The notes below the pieces were generated by a model, which ran no database searches, was not told the DNA's origin, and saw only the letters and a list, made by a program, of their open reading frames with translations. A DNA stretch of 64,000 nucleotides, taken from Gemmatimonadetes bacterium 2013_60CM_65_52 (GTDB lineage Bacteria > Gemmatimonadota > Gemmatimonadetes > Gemmatimonadales > Gemmatimonadaceae). How positions within the stretch are numbered: the first letter of the stretch is position 1; each line of letters begins with the position of its first letter. Positions 16,394 through 27,196 of this stretch are shown here, piece after piece. The position numbers were made by a program, and so were the translations under genes. Where the stretch lies: NCBI GenBank assembly GCA_002215645.1, contig NGFI01000002.1, positions 124,001 through 188,000 of the forward strand, written 5' to 3'.

Positions 16394-16933
16394 ATGTCGT
16401 CTCATTCTGGACCGCGCTTTCCCCTCATCCAGCTCGCGTCTCACCACGACGTCAGGAAGTTCAGTAGCGGCAATCACCCAGGCGCGCAGGACATCGACGA
16501 GTATCTGAGATCCAGCGCCCTCGCGGAGCAGGCTGCTGGCCTCAGTAGTGTATGGATTTCAATCGACTCGCAGGCGAACAGCACCGACGCACAAGTCGCC
16601 GGCTATTTCACGCTCTCGCCGCTCTCGGTGCCCGTCGCTCCGACTGTTCTCGCGCAACTCGGTCTTCAATCCGTTCCTTACCGCGCAGTGGGCGGCTATC
16701 TGCTAGGTAGGCTCGGTGTCGCGTCGCATTTGCAAGGACAGGAACTCGGCTCCGCGCTGGTCTCCGCGGCGATCAAAATGGCAAAGAAGGCGCGTGACGA
16801 GGCGGGGGGCGTCTTCCTCGCTGTCGACCCGAAGAACGACAAGCTGCTTGCGTGGTATGAGCGCCTCGACTTCGGGTTTCGGCGCCTGGAGCCGGCAAAT
16901 GCAACGAAACGCCGCCTCGTACTGAGGCTATAG
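16394..16933 (+). CDS. GNAT-family acetyltransferase toxin (TacT-like)
   Basis: 179 aa GNAT fold. The acetyl-CoA loop appears as LGVASHLQGQELGSALV (about residues 110-126). Conserved late strand and Tyr lie in LLAWYERLDFGF, near the C-terminus. The family acetylates aminoacyl-tRNA and blocks translation. Pairing with a DUF1778 antitoxin identifies it as a toxin rather than a housekeeping GNAT. Length is typical (160-180 aa). Confidence 0.88.
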   Translation: MSSHSGPRFPLIQLASHHDVRKFSSGNHPGAQDIDEYLRSSALAEQAAGLSSVWISIDSQANSTDAQVAGYFTLSPLSVPVAPTVLAQLGLQSVPYRAVGGYLLGRLGVASHLQGQELGSALVSAAIKMAKKARDEAGGVFLAVDPKNDKLLAWYERLDFGFRRLEPANATKRRLVLRL

Positions 16934-16946
16934 CGGCATGCATGGC

Positions 16947-16975
16947 TTGACAGGCATATAACCTATCAGGTATAT
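16947..16975 (+). promoter_or_regulatory. promoter and operator of arsR-type operon
   Basis: TTGACA (16947-16952), 17 nt, GTATAT (16970-16975), and the ATG at 16983. The start codon would lie at or next to the transcription start, so the mRNA is probably leaderless. ACCT-ATC-AGGT (16961-16971), within a longer imperfect ATATAACCT/AGGTATAT palindrome, is a likely operator for the encoded regulator. Confidence 0.6.
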
Positions 16976-16982
16976 ACGTGTC

Positions 16983-17318
16983 ATGGAATCTGCCTTCGGC
17001 ATCATCGCGGAACCAAATCGTCGGGCCATCCTGAGCCTCCTTGCGTCCTCGGAGCGGTCCGTCGGCGAGATCGAGCACCAACTTCGGATGCCACAGCCCT
17101 CGGTCTCCAAGCACCTCAGGGTGCTCCGAGAGGCCGGCTTTGTGGAGGCGCGAGTGGACGCGCAGCGGCGCGTCTACCGGATCAGACCTGAACCGCTCAT
17201 GGACGTCGACGCCTGGCTTGCTCCCTTCCGGCACTTCTGGTCTACCCACGTCGACGCGCTCGAACGTCACCTCGATCGCACGAAGCTGGTGCGTCCCCGG
17301 AAAGGAAAGAAACGATGA
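16983..17318 (+). CDS. ArsR-family HTH regulator
   Basis: 111 aa winged helix: IIAEPNRRAILSLLASSERS, VGEIEHQLRMPQPSVSKHLR, VLREAGFVEARVDAQRRVYR. No metal-binding ELCVCDL motif, so it belongs to the non-metal ArsR group usually encoded before an SRPBCC (AHSA1) protein. Overlaps the next gene by ATGA. Probably represses its own operon. The C-terminus (HFWSTHVDALERHLDR) is the usual dimer helix. Confidence 0.9.
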   Translation: MESAFGIIAEPNRRAILSLLASSERSVGEIEHQLRMPQPSVSKHLRVLREAGFVEARVDAQRRVYRIRPEPLMDVDAWLAPFRHFWSTHVDALERHLDRTKLVRPRKGKKR

Positions 17319-17866
17319 CCAGCCGTGAGCGGTACGCACCGGGCGCCGCTGCTGGCGCTGAGGTCCGAAAGGACGGGGACAAGTGGACACTCGTTCTCGT
17401 TCGAGAACTGCGTCATCCACCGCGGAAGGTCTGGCAAGCCCTGACCGAACCAGAACACCTGCGCGAGTGGGCGCCGTTCGATGCCGATCGGAACCTCGAC
17501 ACCGCCGGACCTGTGAAGCTCTCGACGGTAGGAACGCCCACCCCGCAAGTCTCCGAAACGAGCGTCAAGCGGGCCGAGGCTCCGCGGTTGCTCGAGTACA
17601 GCTGGGGCGAGAATGACATTCGGTGGGAGCTGGAACCGCTGGCCAACGGCACTCGCCTCACACTCTGGCACAACATCGGTCGGAAGTTCATCTCGATGGG
17701 CGCGGCCGGGTGGCACATCTGCTTCGACGTGCTCGACCGGTTCCTGGAAGGTCACCCCATCGGCCGCATCGTCGGTGGCGAGGCGATGAAGTTCGAATGG
17801 CGACGCCTGAACACCGAGTACGCCAAGCAGTTCGGCACGGAAGCGACGGATCCACCCACAATGTGA
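17315..17866 (+). CDS. SRPBCC (AHSA1-type) domain protein
   Basis: 183 aa. START/AHSA1-like hydrophobic-cavity fold: LVRELRHPPRKVWQALTEPEHLREWAPFDADR (split here across residues about 30-60), then LLEYSWGENDIRWELEPL and a C-terminal long helix (HICFDVLDRFLEG). Such proteins encoded with ArsR regulators bind small hydrophobic ligands, but no specific ligand can be named. Coupled to the regulator by an ATGA overlap. Confidence 0.87.
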   Translation: MTSRERYAPGAAAGAEVRKDGDKWTLVLVRELRHPPRKVWQALTEPEHLREWAPFDADRNLDTAGPVKLSTVGTPTPQVSETSVKRAEAPRLLEYSWGENDIRWELEPLANGTRLTLWHNIGRKFISMGAAGWHICFDVLDRFLEGHPIGRIVGGEAMKFEWRRLNTEYAKQFGTEATDPPTM

Positions 17867-17881
17867 GAAGAGGACATCGCC

Positions 17882-18280
17882 GTGAAGATCAAGCTCACCA
17901 GCATTTACGTGAACGACCAGGAGAGGGCGCTGCGCTTCTACACCGACGTTCTGGGCTTCGTGAAAAAGGCGGATTTCACGCAAGGGCCGTTCAGGTGGCT
18001 GACCGTTGCATCAGCCGAGGAGCCGGACGGCACTCAGTTGCAGCTGGCCCTCAACGACGATGCCGCCGCTCGGGCCTACCAGCAGGCGCTCTTCGAGCAG
18101 AGCAAGCCAGCCGCCATGTTCTACGTGGACGACGTCCAGCAGGAGTACGATCGGATGAAACCGCTCGGGGCAGAGTTCACCATGCCGCCGACCAAGGTGA
18201 CCGGCTCGACCATCGCCATGCTGAACGACACGTGCGGCAACAAGGTCCAGATCGTCGCCCTCGACCGCTGGCAGAGCTGA
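17882..18280 (+). CDS. VOC-family (glyoxalase/bleomycin resistance-like) protein
   Basis: 132 aa, GTG start with GAGG upstream. Two beta-alpha-beta-beta-beta modules: KLTSIYVNDQERALRFYTDV and AMFYVDDVQQEYDRMKPLG. The C-terminal strand ends in NDTCGNKVQIVAL, where a metal Glu is often found; here Gln/Asn replace it, so a catalytic metal site is uncertain. Third gene of the ArsR operon. Confidence 0.88.
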   Translation: MKIKLTSIYVNDQERALRFYTDVLGFVKKADFTQGPFRWLTVASAEEPDGTQLQLALNDDAAARAYQQALFEQSKPAAMFYVDDVQQEYDRMKPLGAEFTMPPTKVTGSTIAMLNDTCGNKVQIVALDRWQS

Positions 18281-18292
18281 TCAGGTGAGACC

Positions 18293-18727
18293 ATGAAAAA
18301 ATCGGGCGCGAGCCAAGGTCCGTCCGCATCGGAGCTCATCTCGAAAAGAATCACCGAGCTCGGGGACTGGCGCGGGAAAACCCTCAGCAGAATGCGCACG
18401 CTCATCAAGGAAGCAGACCCGGACGTCACCGAGGAATTGAAGTGGGTGAAGTCCTCGTCGCCGGGCACCCCGGTCTGGTCTCACGACGGCATCATCTGCA
18501 CTGGCGAATCCTACAAGAGCGTCGTGAAGCTCACCTTCGCCAAGGGCGCGTCTCTGGAGGATCCCGCCCGTCTCTTCAACTCGAGCCTCGACGGAAACGT
18601 ACGCCGCGCGATCGACATTCACGAAGGAGAAGACATTGACGAGTCGGCCTTCAAGGCGCTCGTGCGGCAGGCGGTCGCTCTCAACAGCTCAGGCAAGTCG
18701 AAGCCTTCGAGGAAAGCGAAATCCTAG
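18293..18727 (+). CDS. DUF1801 domain-containing protein
   Basis: 144 aa matching the YdhG/DUF1801 pattern: LGDWRGKTLSRMRTLIKEAD, VTEELKWVKSSSPGTPVWSH, GIICTGESYKSVVKLTFAKG, and a C-terminal region with IDIHEGEDIDESAFKALV. Function of the family is unknown. Often found in operons with ArsR, SRPBCC and VOC proteins, as here. The C-terminal tail is Lys/Ser rich. Confidence 0.85.
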   Translation: MKKSGASQGPSASELISKRITELGDWRGKTLSRMRTLIKEADPDVTEELKWVKSSSPGTPVWSHDGIICTGESYKSVVKLTFAKGASLEDPARLFNSSLDGNVRRAIDIHEGEDIDESAFKALVRQAVALNSSGKSKPSRKAKS

Positions 18728-18733
18728 GGGATT

Positions 18734-18762
18734 CCGCCCTGTGCAGGTCCGACACCGGGCGG
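18734..18762 (+). terminator. weak hairpin after DUF1801 gene
   Basis: CCGCCC (18734-18739) and GGGCGG (18757-18762) flank a 17-nt loop right after the stop codon; no T-run follows. Low-strength terminator candidate. Confidence 0.3.
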
Positions 18763-18807
18763 CGGTAGGTTGATTCGTGCTGAAAGCGCACAATATCTAG
18801 CCATTCC

Positions 18808-18837
18808 TTGAGTTTCTGCTCTTTGGATTGCTATATT
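18808..18837 (+). promoter_or_regulatory. promoter of glnN
   Basis: TTGAGT (18808-18813), 18 nt, TATATT (18832-18837), about 55-90 bp before the possible starts of the glutamine synthetase gene. Confidence 0.55.
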
Positions 18838-18926
18838 GAGCACTCCGGCGTGCAGGATCAGCACGATTCCGGCGTCATCGAGCGGCCGCCGTGCTGGCGG
18901 ACGCTTCCAGCCTCAGCCCGCAGCCC

Positions 18927-21167
<2,241 letters not shown>

Positions 21168-21193
21168 TCGACCGCGTTCCGTCTGGCGTCCAA

Positions 21194-21235
21194 AGCAGAA
21201 CCGCCTCGAGCTGGCTCGAGGCGGTTCTGCTTTTT
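21194..21235. terminator. strong intrinsic terminator between glnN and amt
   Basis: A 17-bp perfect stem (AGCAGAACCGCCTCGAG, 21194-21210; complement at 21215-21231) with a CTGG loop, followed by five T. An AAA on the left side may let it work for leftward transcripts too. Confidence 0.92.
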
Positions 21236-21258
21236 CGCTTGGTACTATCGGCTTGCCG

Positions 21259-22821
21259 CTATGCGGCCTCCTCCTTTGCGGACACCGCGAGGATCACGCT
21301 CTCGGAGCCGCTGATCATGTACTCGGGGTAGGCCGATGACCCGTGCTCATGCACGTCCAGCCCCTCGAGCTCTCCCTCGGCCGACACCCGCAGCGTGCCG
21401 GTTGCCTTGACGGCGTACATCAACGCCATCGCGGAGACGAAGGTGGCCAACAGGATGGTGGCGCTCCCGATGAACTGCGCTTTGAGAACTCCGATCCCGC
21501 CACCGTAGAAGAGCCCGGTCACCACCGTGCTGATGTCCTGCCCCGTCGGCGTGGACGCGCCGTACTTGCCCGCCGCGAACAGTCCGAGTGACAGCGTGCC
21601 CCAGATACCGCCTACCATGTGTACCGGGACGGCGCCGATGGGATCATCGATCCGGAGGTACTCGAGCGCATCGATGCCCCAGACCACGACGAGGCCTCCA
21701 CCGATGCCGATGAAGAACGCGCCGATCGGGTCCACCCAGTAGCAGGGACAGGTGATGGCCACCAGGCCGGCCAGGAATCCGTTGGTCGTGAGCGCCAGAT
21801 CCCACTTCTTCGTGCGCACATATGAATAGAAGAGCGACGTCAATCCCGCCGAGCAGGCAGCGAGTGTCGTGTTGAAGGACACGCGTCCGATGCCCGCTGT
21901 GTCGAGGGCGGAGAGCGTGCTGCCGGGGTTGAAGCCGTACCATCCGAACCACAGGATCAGACCACCCGCGGCACCGATGATGAGATCGTGGGCCGGCATC
22001 GGGCCGCCGCCGTCGCGCTTGAAGATGCGGCCCAGCCGCGGACCGAGGGCAATCGCGCCCGCGAGTGAAATCGCGCCGCCGATCGTGTGCACGACCGTGG
22101 AGCCGGCGAAATCCCGGAAGGGAATGGTCATGGTGACGAGCCAACCATCCGGTCCCCACGCCCAATGCCCGATGATCGGGTAGATGAATCCGGTCACGCC
22201 GACGCTGTAGAGCAGATCTCCGACAAAGCCACAGCGGCCGATCATCGCGCCGGAGGTGATCGTGGAGCACGTGTCGGCGAACGCGAACTGGAACACCCAA
22301 AAGGCCAGGAGCGCCACGCCCGTTGTGCCGTAGGTCGGAGCGAGCCCCTGTAACGCGAAGCCCGTGGTGCCGATCCATGGCGTTCCCGGCTCGAACATGA
22401 AGGCGAAGCCCCAGAGCCAGAAGGTGACGCCGCAGATGCAGGTGTCGGCGATCCCTTCCACCAGAATGTTGACCGACTCTCGCGAGCGGGCGAACCCGGC
22501 CTCCAGCAGGACGAAGCCCACCTGCATGCAGAACACAAGGAACGCGGCCACCAGCACCCACACCGTGTTGATCGCGTTGATCGCGGCCAGCGGATCGAGG
22601 GCGGGCGCCGCAGCCGGGGCCGCAGCGGGTGTCGCCGCCGGGGTCGCAGCCTGGGCGCCGAGCATCGCCGGCAAGAGCCGCTGCCACTGTGTGATCAACA
22701 CCAGTACCAGCACCAACCCGATGGTCTTTCCGAGGAAGAGCAGGCCGACGTGGCGTCGAACCAGAGGATCTTGCCAGTTCGTCCGAATCTTCCTGCTGAC
22801 AGTTTGCAACATGCTGGTCAC
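21259..22821 (-). CDS. amt: ammonium transporter Amt
   Basis: 520 aa, with 11 predicted membrane helices after a long, Ala/Pro-rich N-terminal insertion (about residues 35-60). Family signatures: FVLLEAGFARSRESVNILVEG, DTCSTITSGAMIGRC, DFAGSTVVHTIGGAISLAGA, and FGWYGFNPGST with the conserved pore His/Phe region. Takes up ammonium/ammonia across the inner membrane. Third gene after a porin and glnK; the P-II protein would gate it. Confidence 0.95.
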   Translation of the reverse strand: MTSMLQTVSRKIRTNWQDPLVRRHVGLLFLGKTIGLVLVLVLITQWQRLLPAMLGAQAATPAATPAAAPAAAPALDPLAAINAINTVWVLVAAFLVFCMQVGFVLLEAGFARSRESVNILVEGIADTCICGVTFWLWGFAFMFEPGTPWIGTTGFALQGLAPTYGTTGVALLAFWVFQFAFADTCSTITSGAMIGRCGFVGDLLYSVGVTGFIYPIIGHWAWGPDGWLVTMTIPFRDFAGSTVVHTIGGAISLAGAIALGPRLGRIFKRDGGGPMPAHDLIIGAAGGLILWFGWYGFNPGSTLSALDTAGIGRVSFNTTLAACSAGLTSLFYSYVRTKKWDLALTTNGFLAGLVAITCPCYWVDPIGAFFIGIGGGLVVVWGIDALEYLRIDDPIGAVPVHMVGGIWGTLSLGLFAAGKYGASTPTGQDISTVVTGLFYGGGIGVLKAQFIGSATILLATFVSAMALMYAVKATGTLRVSAEGELEGLDVHEHGSSAYPEYMISGSESVILAVSAKEEAA

Positions 22822-22882
22822 CGCGGAACTCCTTACGAGAGAGGGATCGAGATCGGACTGGGCTGTGGCTTCGGGTCAGCTC

Positions 22883-23272
22883 CTAGCGTTGAGCCTCCAA
22901 CGAATGCTTCTGGACTTCGGCCACGGTGACGGGAGTGAGCGCGGCGTTGTCGCGTTCCCCCGTGCGAATGCGGATGACCTGTTCGAGCGGCTGGACGAAG
23001 ATCTTCCCGTCACCCACCGCGCCTGTGCGCGCAGCGGTGATGATCGCGTTGACGGTCGCCGCAACGAAGGGCTCCGAGCACGCCATTTCGATCTTGATCT
23101 TTTCGTGAAATTGCATGAGAAGCTTCGATCCTCGCCGGACGGTGACCGTGTCACGCTCCCCACCGTGACCGCTCGCGCGGGTGATGGTGAGTCCAGTGAT
23201 GCCGGCGCGGAACAGTGCTTCCTTGACCGATGCAAGTCGATCGGGACGGATGATGCAGCTGATGAGTTTCAT
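22883..23272 (-). CDS. glnK: P-II family nitrogen regulator with unusual T-loop
   Basis: 129 aa. Clear P-II core: KLISCIIRPDRLASVKEAL, GITGLTITRASGHGG, IITAARTGAVGDGKIFVQPL and VIRIRTGERDNAAL. Aligned without gaps to E. coli GlnB, position 51, the uridylylated Tyr, is Leu, position 46 is Arg, and Gln39 is Glu. It therefore cannot be modified in the standard way. An extra C-terminal extension (TPVTVAEVQKHSLEAQR) is present. Positioned 61 bp before amt, which it presumably blocks in response to energy or 2-oxoglutarate. Confidence 0.9.
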   Translation of the reverse strand: MKLISCIIRPDRLASVKEALFRAGITGLTITRASGHGGERDTVTVRRGSKLLMQFHEKIKIEMACSEPFVAATVNAIITAARTGAVGDGKIFVQPLEQVIRIRTGERDNAALTPVTVAEVQKHSLEAQR

Positions 23273-23368
23273 CGCTCCTGCTCGAGTCGAAGCGATGAGT
23301 GGACGTACGTGGTGCCGTGGTGCCGTGCTGGTGTGACGTTCATGAGACGCATCGGAATGGCGGAGTAG

Positions 23369-24565
23369 TTAGAAGACCCACAGGACGTTCAGCGCGATGG
23401 TCGTCTGGCTCTTTGTGGGAGAGTTGAGCTTCTTGATGAACAGATTCTCGCTCGCCTTGTCGTAGCGCAGATCGCTGCGCACGACCATGCGGTCACTCAC
23501 CTTCAGCGAAGGGGTGAGCGTGACTTCGCTGATCGTCACGGGGGTGGGCGCGCCGAAACGCGTGCCGCCATCGTCGCGCATCGTCTCGCCGCGAAGCGTG
23601 ACGGCAAAGTCGCTCGTCGCATCGAGCTTGGCGTAGCCGGCCACCCCCTTCCACACGGCGTTGTCGCCCGGCTTGACGAGACTCGCCTTGTTCTCGGTGC
23701 CGTAGTCTCCGTTTGCCGTGAGCGTCAGCGTCTTGGTCGCCTTCCAGCTCGCGACCACGTCGAACGTGTGGCGCACGAAGCCGTTGGTGTCAGTCTTTTC
23801 CGGGCCGCCGATGTAGCTGAAATTGAGCGACACCGGTTCCGCCGGCGCCCACGTGAGCTGTCCGCCGACGGACTTCCCGCTGTGGTTCGCCTTGGCGTTG
23901 TCCCAGCCGTTGACGACCATGAGCATGCCCGACAGCGTGCTGCTGAACGCGTATCCGGCTTTTACGCCGGTGTGCGTGAGCGGAATCGCGTAGTTGAAGA
24001 GCAGCGAGCGGCTGTAGTTGTCGTTGTAGCCGTCGTAGCCCTCGATGACCTCGTAGCCCAGCGGCGTGACGAACTTTCCGAAGTCGAGGCGCAGTCCCTC
24101 CCCCATGGGCGCGATGTAGCTGATGACCGCCTGCTGAAGGTCCGCGTTTGGTCCGAGGGAAAGTCCGGCGGCCTGCGCATGCGCCGGCGCACCCGTCCCC
24201 GCCGCGAGCTGAACACGGAACCCGGTCTCGCCCGGCTTGGAGATGGCCTTCTGGAGCACGATCTCGGCGACGTCGAGGCTGAACTGGTTGTCGTCCACGT
24301 CGAAGCTCCGGAATCCGTTCTGGCGCGAGCTGGGCGTGTTGAGGTTGTACTGATACGCGAACGAGACGAAGGCGTTCGCCTGCGCGGTGGTGAGGAACGT
24401 GGGCACCGTCGCGGCAGCAGCCTTCGAAGAATCGGGCGCGGCCGCAGCCTTCGACGAATCTGGCGCGCCGGCGAGCTTCGGCTCTGGCGCCGACGTCTGC
24501 GCTGCGATGCTGCTGCTCACGAGGACGAGCAGGAGCCCGGAGATGATGGCGGGATGACGGTTCAT
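23369..24565 (-). CDS. outer membrane beta-barrel protein (putative porin)
   Basis: 398 aa from ATG 24565, which starts a Sec signal peptide (PAIISGLLLVLVSSSIAAQT). The upstream in-frame extension to 24853 crosses the promoter and is rejected. The mature part has a Ser/Ala/Asp linker with a repeated PDSSKAAAA unit, then alternating beta strands (GTGAPAHAQAAGLSLG, GLRLDFGKFVTPLGYEVIEG, VTLTPSLKVSDRMVVRSDLR) ending in an aromatic strand VLWVF, as in outer membrane porins. First gene of the porin-glnK-amt operon, so probably lets nitrogen compounds enter. Confidence 0.85.
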   Translation of the reverse strand: MNRHPAIISGLLLVLVSSSIAAQTSAPEPKLAGAPDSSKAAAAPDSSKAAAATVPTFLTTAQANAFVSFAYQYNLNTPSSRQNGFRSFDVDDNQFSLDVAEIVLQKAISKPGETGFRVQLAAGTGAPAHAQAAGLSLGPNADLQQAVISYIAPMGEGLRLDFGKFVTPLGYEVIEGYDGYNDNYSRSLLFNYAIPLTHTGVKAGYAFSSTLSGMLMVVNGWDNAKANHSGKSVGGQLTWAPAEPVSLNFSYIGGPEKTDTNGFVRHTFDVVASWKATKTLTLTANGDYGTENKASLVKPGDNAVWKGVAGYAKLDATSDFAVTLRGETMRDDGGTRFGAPTPVTISEVTLTPSLKVSDRMVVRSDLRYDKASENLFIKKLNSPTKSQTTIALNVLWVF

Positions 24566-24719
24566 CGGGCCACCGTCCGCAAGCGTGTCCGTAAGGTGCG
24601 CGCGTCCATGTTGATCCTCGTCCGCTGGTGAGTGGGAGGTCTGCGGAACCGGCCAGGCCTTTGCACACAGCGCCGTACGCCACGCGACTGATCGCGACGC
24701 TGCCGACGGGTGCGGCGCC

Positions 24720-24748
24720 AACGTAGAACCGAAATTGCACGGTGTCAA
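24720..24748 (-). promoter_or_regulatory. promoter of the porin-glnK-amt operon
   Basis: Leftward TTGACA (24748-24743), 17 nt, TACGTT (24725-24720). Just upstream are two GTGCA(A)TTTC repeats, possible regulator sites. The start codon lies 155 nt downstream, so a long leader is expected. Confidence 0.6.
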
Positions 24749-24809
24749 CAGCTTTATGCTTGAAATGCACAAACCGCCACTTAAACTCTCGTTATAGCGC
24801 CTTGAATTT

Positions 24810-24858
24810 GCTAAGTGACTTAATTTGTGTGCTAAAAGTGCAAATTCCCGCACTTAGC
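24810..24858. repeat. inverted repeat in the porin upstream region
   Basis: GCTAAGTG (24810-24817) and CACTTAGC (24851-24858) form an 8-bp inverted repeat with a 33-nt centre that itself contains GTGCTAAAAGTGCAAATTCCC-like AT-rich sequence. Lies in a gene-free 418-bp stretch (24566-24982) that otherwise holds only the operon promoter. Confidence 0.4.
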
Positions 24859-24982
24859 GAATCTGGCGCCCGGCGATGGCGATCGTGATATGGAGGGGCT
24901 CAGGGGCGACTGTCCGGGAATCAGCGGACTCATTTATCGTGACGTCCGTCGGCTCGGCCGGCCGCCGCTGCCACGTAGCTAG

Positions 24983-25936
24983 CTAAACCCTCAACAGCCG
25001 CTCGCTCAGCTCCCACAGCCGTTCCGCGGCGGCTTTGTCGATCGCCCACCGCCGAACGCCGGTGAGCGACTTGCTGTCGTCCGGCACGATCGGCGAGATA
25101 TCGCAATCGGCGCAGTAGACGCCGCCAAGGTTGTCGAGCTGTGCGCTCAATGCGCACCACACCGTCGTCGCCGCGCCCTCTTCCACCGTCTTCGTGCTGC
25201 TCTGCTCGAGCGACCCATCGGGACGCCGGATGCCGGCGGCGATGAGGTCCTCGATGCTGATGTAGCGCACGAGCTCGGTGGAGAGAATTCGTCCCGGGTG
25301 CACCGCGAACGCGCGGACGCCGCGATCCTTCATGCGCGCATCGAGCTCAACGGCGAACAACGAGTTCGCCGATTTCGACTGACCGTACGCCTTCCATTTG
25401 TCATATGGGCGGATCAGGAAATTGGGGTCGTCGAAGTCGACAGCGCTGAAGCGATGTCCGGCGGACGTCAGCGAGACGACACGCGCGCCGCGCCGTTCGA
25501 GCGCCGGCAGAAGCCGGTTGGTGAGCTGGAAGTGGCCGAGGTGGTTGGTAGCGAACTGCATCTCATAGCCGCGCGCGTCGCGCGTCAGCGGCGTCGCCAT
25601 GATCCCGGCGTTGTTGACGAGGAGATCGATCCCGCGTGCCGACGCGAGCACATCGTCCGCGAATCGGTCGATCGAAGCACGGTCCGCCAGATCGAGCGGA
25701 CGCACCGCCACGTCTGGAATTCCGGCGAGATTCTCCGTCGCTTTCGCGACGTCGCGAGCGCCGGCGATGATCTCCGCGCCGCGCTCGGCGAGCACACGGG
25801 TCGTCTCGAGACCGAGTCCGGCGTAGCCGCCGGTGATGACGACCAGTTTTCCGGTGAGGTCGGCGACGGCGGCGACCTGACGAGCGGTCGTACGCTCGCC
25901 GTATCCCGAGCCGATTGGATGCTGGCTTGTCTCCAT
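24983..25936 (-). CDS. short-chain dehydrogenase/reductase
   Basis: 317 aa from ATG 25936; the longer open frame to 26530 is a shadow of the neighbouring gene. Rossmann motif VVITGGYAGLGLETTRVLAE, NNAGIM motif, and catalytic YGQSK with Ser in SLTSAGH. Similar to the retinol/WW-domain oxidoreductase-like subgroup. NAD(P)-dependent, substrate unknown. Its start overlaps the stop of the upstream metallo-hydrolase (TGATG). Confidence 0.88.
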   Translation of the reverse strand: METSQHPIGSGYGERTTARQVAAVADLTGKLVVITGGYAGLGLETTRVLAERGAEIIAGARDVAKATENLAGIPDVAVRPLDLADRASIDRFADDVLASARGIDLLVNNAGIMATPLTRDARGYEMQFATNHLGHFQLTNRLLPALERRGARVVSLTSAGHRFSAVDFDDPNFLIRPYDKWKAYGQSKSANSLFAVELDARMKDRGVRAFAVHPGRILSTELVRYISIEDLIAAGIRRPDGSLEQSSTKTVEEGAATTVWCALSAQLDNLGGVYCADCDISPIVPDDSKSLTGVRRWAIDKAAAERLWELSERLLRV

Positions 25937-27069
25937 CAATCCACCATCCGTTCTACTTCCATCGTACTCTCCGGCGCGTCCCGCTCGGCAAGCGCCTCTG
26001 GAACAGTGCTCGAAATGGCGCGCCACCATGGATCGACGCCGTTCGACCGGGCCGGCTCCACGGGCGCGCCGAGCTTCGGCATGATCAGCGGAACAGCGGC
26101 CGCCGTGCCAAGCCGGCTGAGCGTTTCCGCCGGTTCGCTCCACGGATGTATTGCGAGGTTGAACGTCCCCCAGTGGATGGGCAGAAACGCGCCGCTCGCG
26201 AGTTGCTGGTACGCGCTCAGTGCATTGACCGGTCCGAGATGGATGTCGCCCCACGACGGGTGATACGCGCCAATTTCGAGCGCGACCATGTCGAAGGGGC
26301 CGAGGCGCCGCGCGATATCCGCGTATTCCGGCGTGAGTCCCGTGTCCGCGCCGAAGAAGAACGAGTGTCGCGGTCCGCGCAGATGAAACGACGACCACAG
26401 CGTCGCGTTGCGGTCCTTGATCCCTCGCCCTGAGAAATGTTGCGCTGGCGCGGCGGTGATCGCGACGCCCTTCAGATCGGTCTCGTCCCACCAGTCCAGT
26501 TCCGTGATGCGTTTCGGTGGGATCCCCCAATGCTCGAGCCGCTCTCCGACACCGAGCGATGTGATGATCCGCATCCTGGGTTGCATCTTGGCGAGCGAGC
26601 GGATCGTCGAGCGATCGAGATGATCGTAGTGGTCGTGCGACAGGATGACGCCGTCGAGCGGTGGTAGCGCGTCGAGCGGAGCTGGAGGCGGGTGAAATCG
26701 CTTCGGACCCGCGAATGGCAGCGGCGACGCACGATTGCTCCAGACTGGATCAGTGAGGATGCGCGCGCCATCGATTTCGATGAGTAGCGTGGAGTGCCCC
26801 AGCCACGTCACGCGCAGCCCCGACGCGGGCCGTCTGTCCCAGAGTGGAAGGGGGTTCACGAGCGGCAATGGTGTCGAAGGTACGCGGTCCTCGTCGGGAC
26901 AGAGGAACTCGCGCATCGTTGGACGCTCGACGCCCGGCTTGAGCCCTGACGATACGGGATAGGTATTCTGAAAGACTCGACCGTTGAACCGAGGCGATGC
27001 AAGCTTTCGTTCGCGGCGGAGACCGTTCTCGGTGGCGCTACGTGGAGACATGTCTCCAAGATATGTCAT
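25936..27069 (-). CDS. MBL-fold hydrolase, NAPE-PLD-like
   Basis: 377 aa from ATG 27069; starts at 27051 or 27123 are also possible. Metallo-beta-lactamase fold with the motif ILSHDHYDHLD (Zn ligands H, D, H), preceded by VTWLGHSTLLIEIDGARILTDP-type strands and the N-terminal FNGRVFQNTYPVSSG segment that marks N-acyl-PE phospholipase D-like bacterial proteins. Later histidines in PAQHFSGRG and LPIHWGTF complete the site. Translationally coupled to the downstream SDR. A perfect 14-bp palindrome (27044-27057) overlaps the start region. Confidence 0.85.
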   Translation of the reverse strand: MTYLGDMSPRSATENGLRRERKLASPRFNGRVFQNTYPVSSGLKPGVERPTMREFLCPDEDRVPSTPLPLVNPLPLWDRRPASGLRVTWLGHSTLLIEIDGARILTDPVWSNRASPLPFAGPKRFHPPPAPLDALPPLDGVILSHDHYDHLDRSTIRSLAKMQPRMRIITSLGVGERLEHWGIPPKRITELDWWDETDLKGVAITAAPAQHFSGRGIKDRNATLWSSFHLRGPRHSFFFGADTGLTPEYADIARRLGPFDMVALEIGAYHPSWGDIHLGPVNALSAYQQLASGAFLPIHWGTFNLAIHPWSEPAETLSRLGTAAAVPLIMPKLGAPVEPARSNGVDPWWRAISSTVPEALAERDAPESTMEVERMVD

Positions 27070-27196
27070 CCGCAGAAGGTCATGGTGCGGACCCGTCAAG
27101 CGGAGTATGGTCGGCACGACCATCGACCGCCAAAGTGTTCATGAGCACGCCCGAGGACATGGCGTTCGTGCTGACGAGTACAACGGTCCGTTGCCA

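Noticed and set aside
24566-24853. Longer N-terminus of the porin
   Set aside because: Crosses a TTGACA/TACGTT promoter and precedes a normal signal peptide start.
25937-26530. N-terminal extension of the short-chain dehydrogenase
   Set aside because: In another frame of the metallo-hydrolase gene; the Rossmann motif begins after the ATG at 25936.
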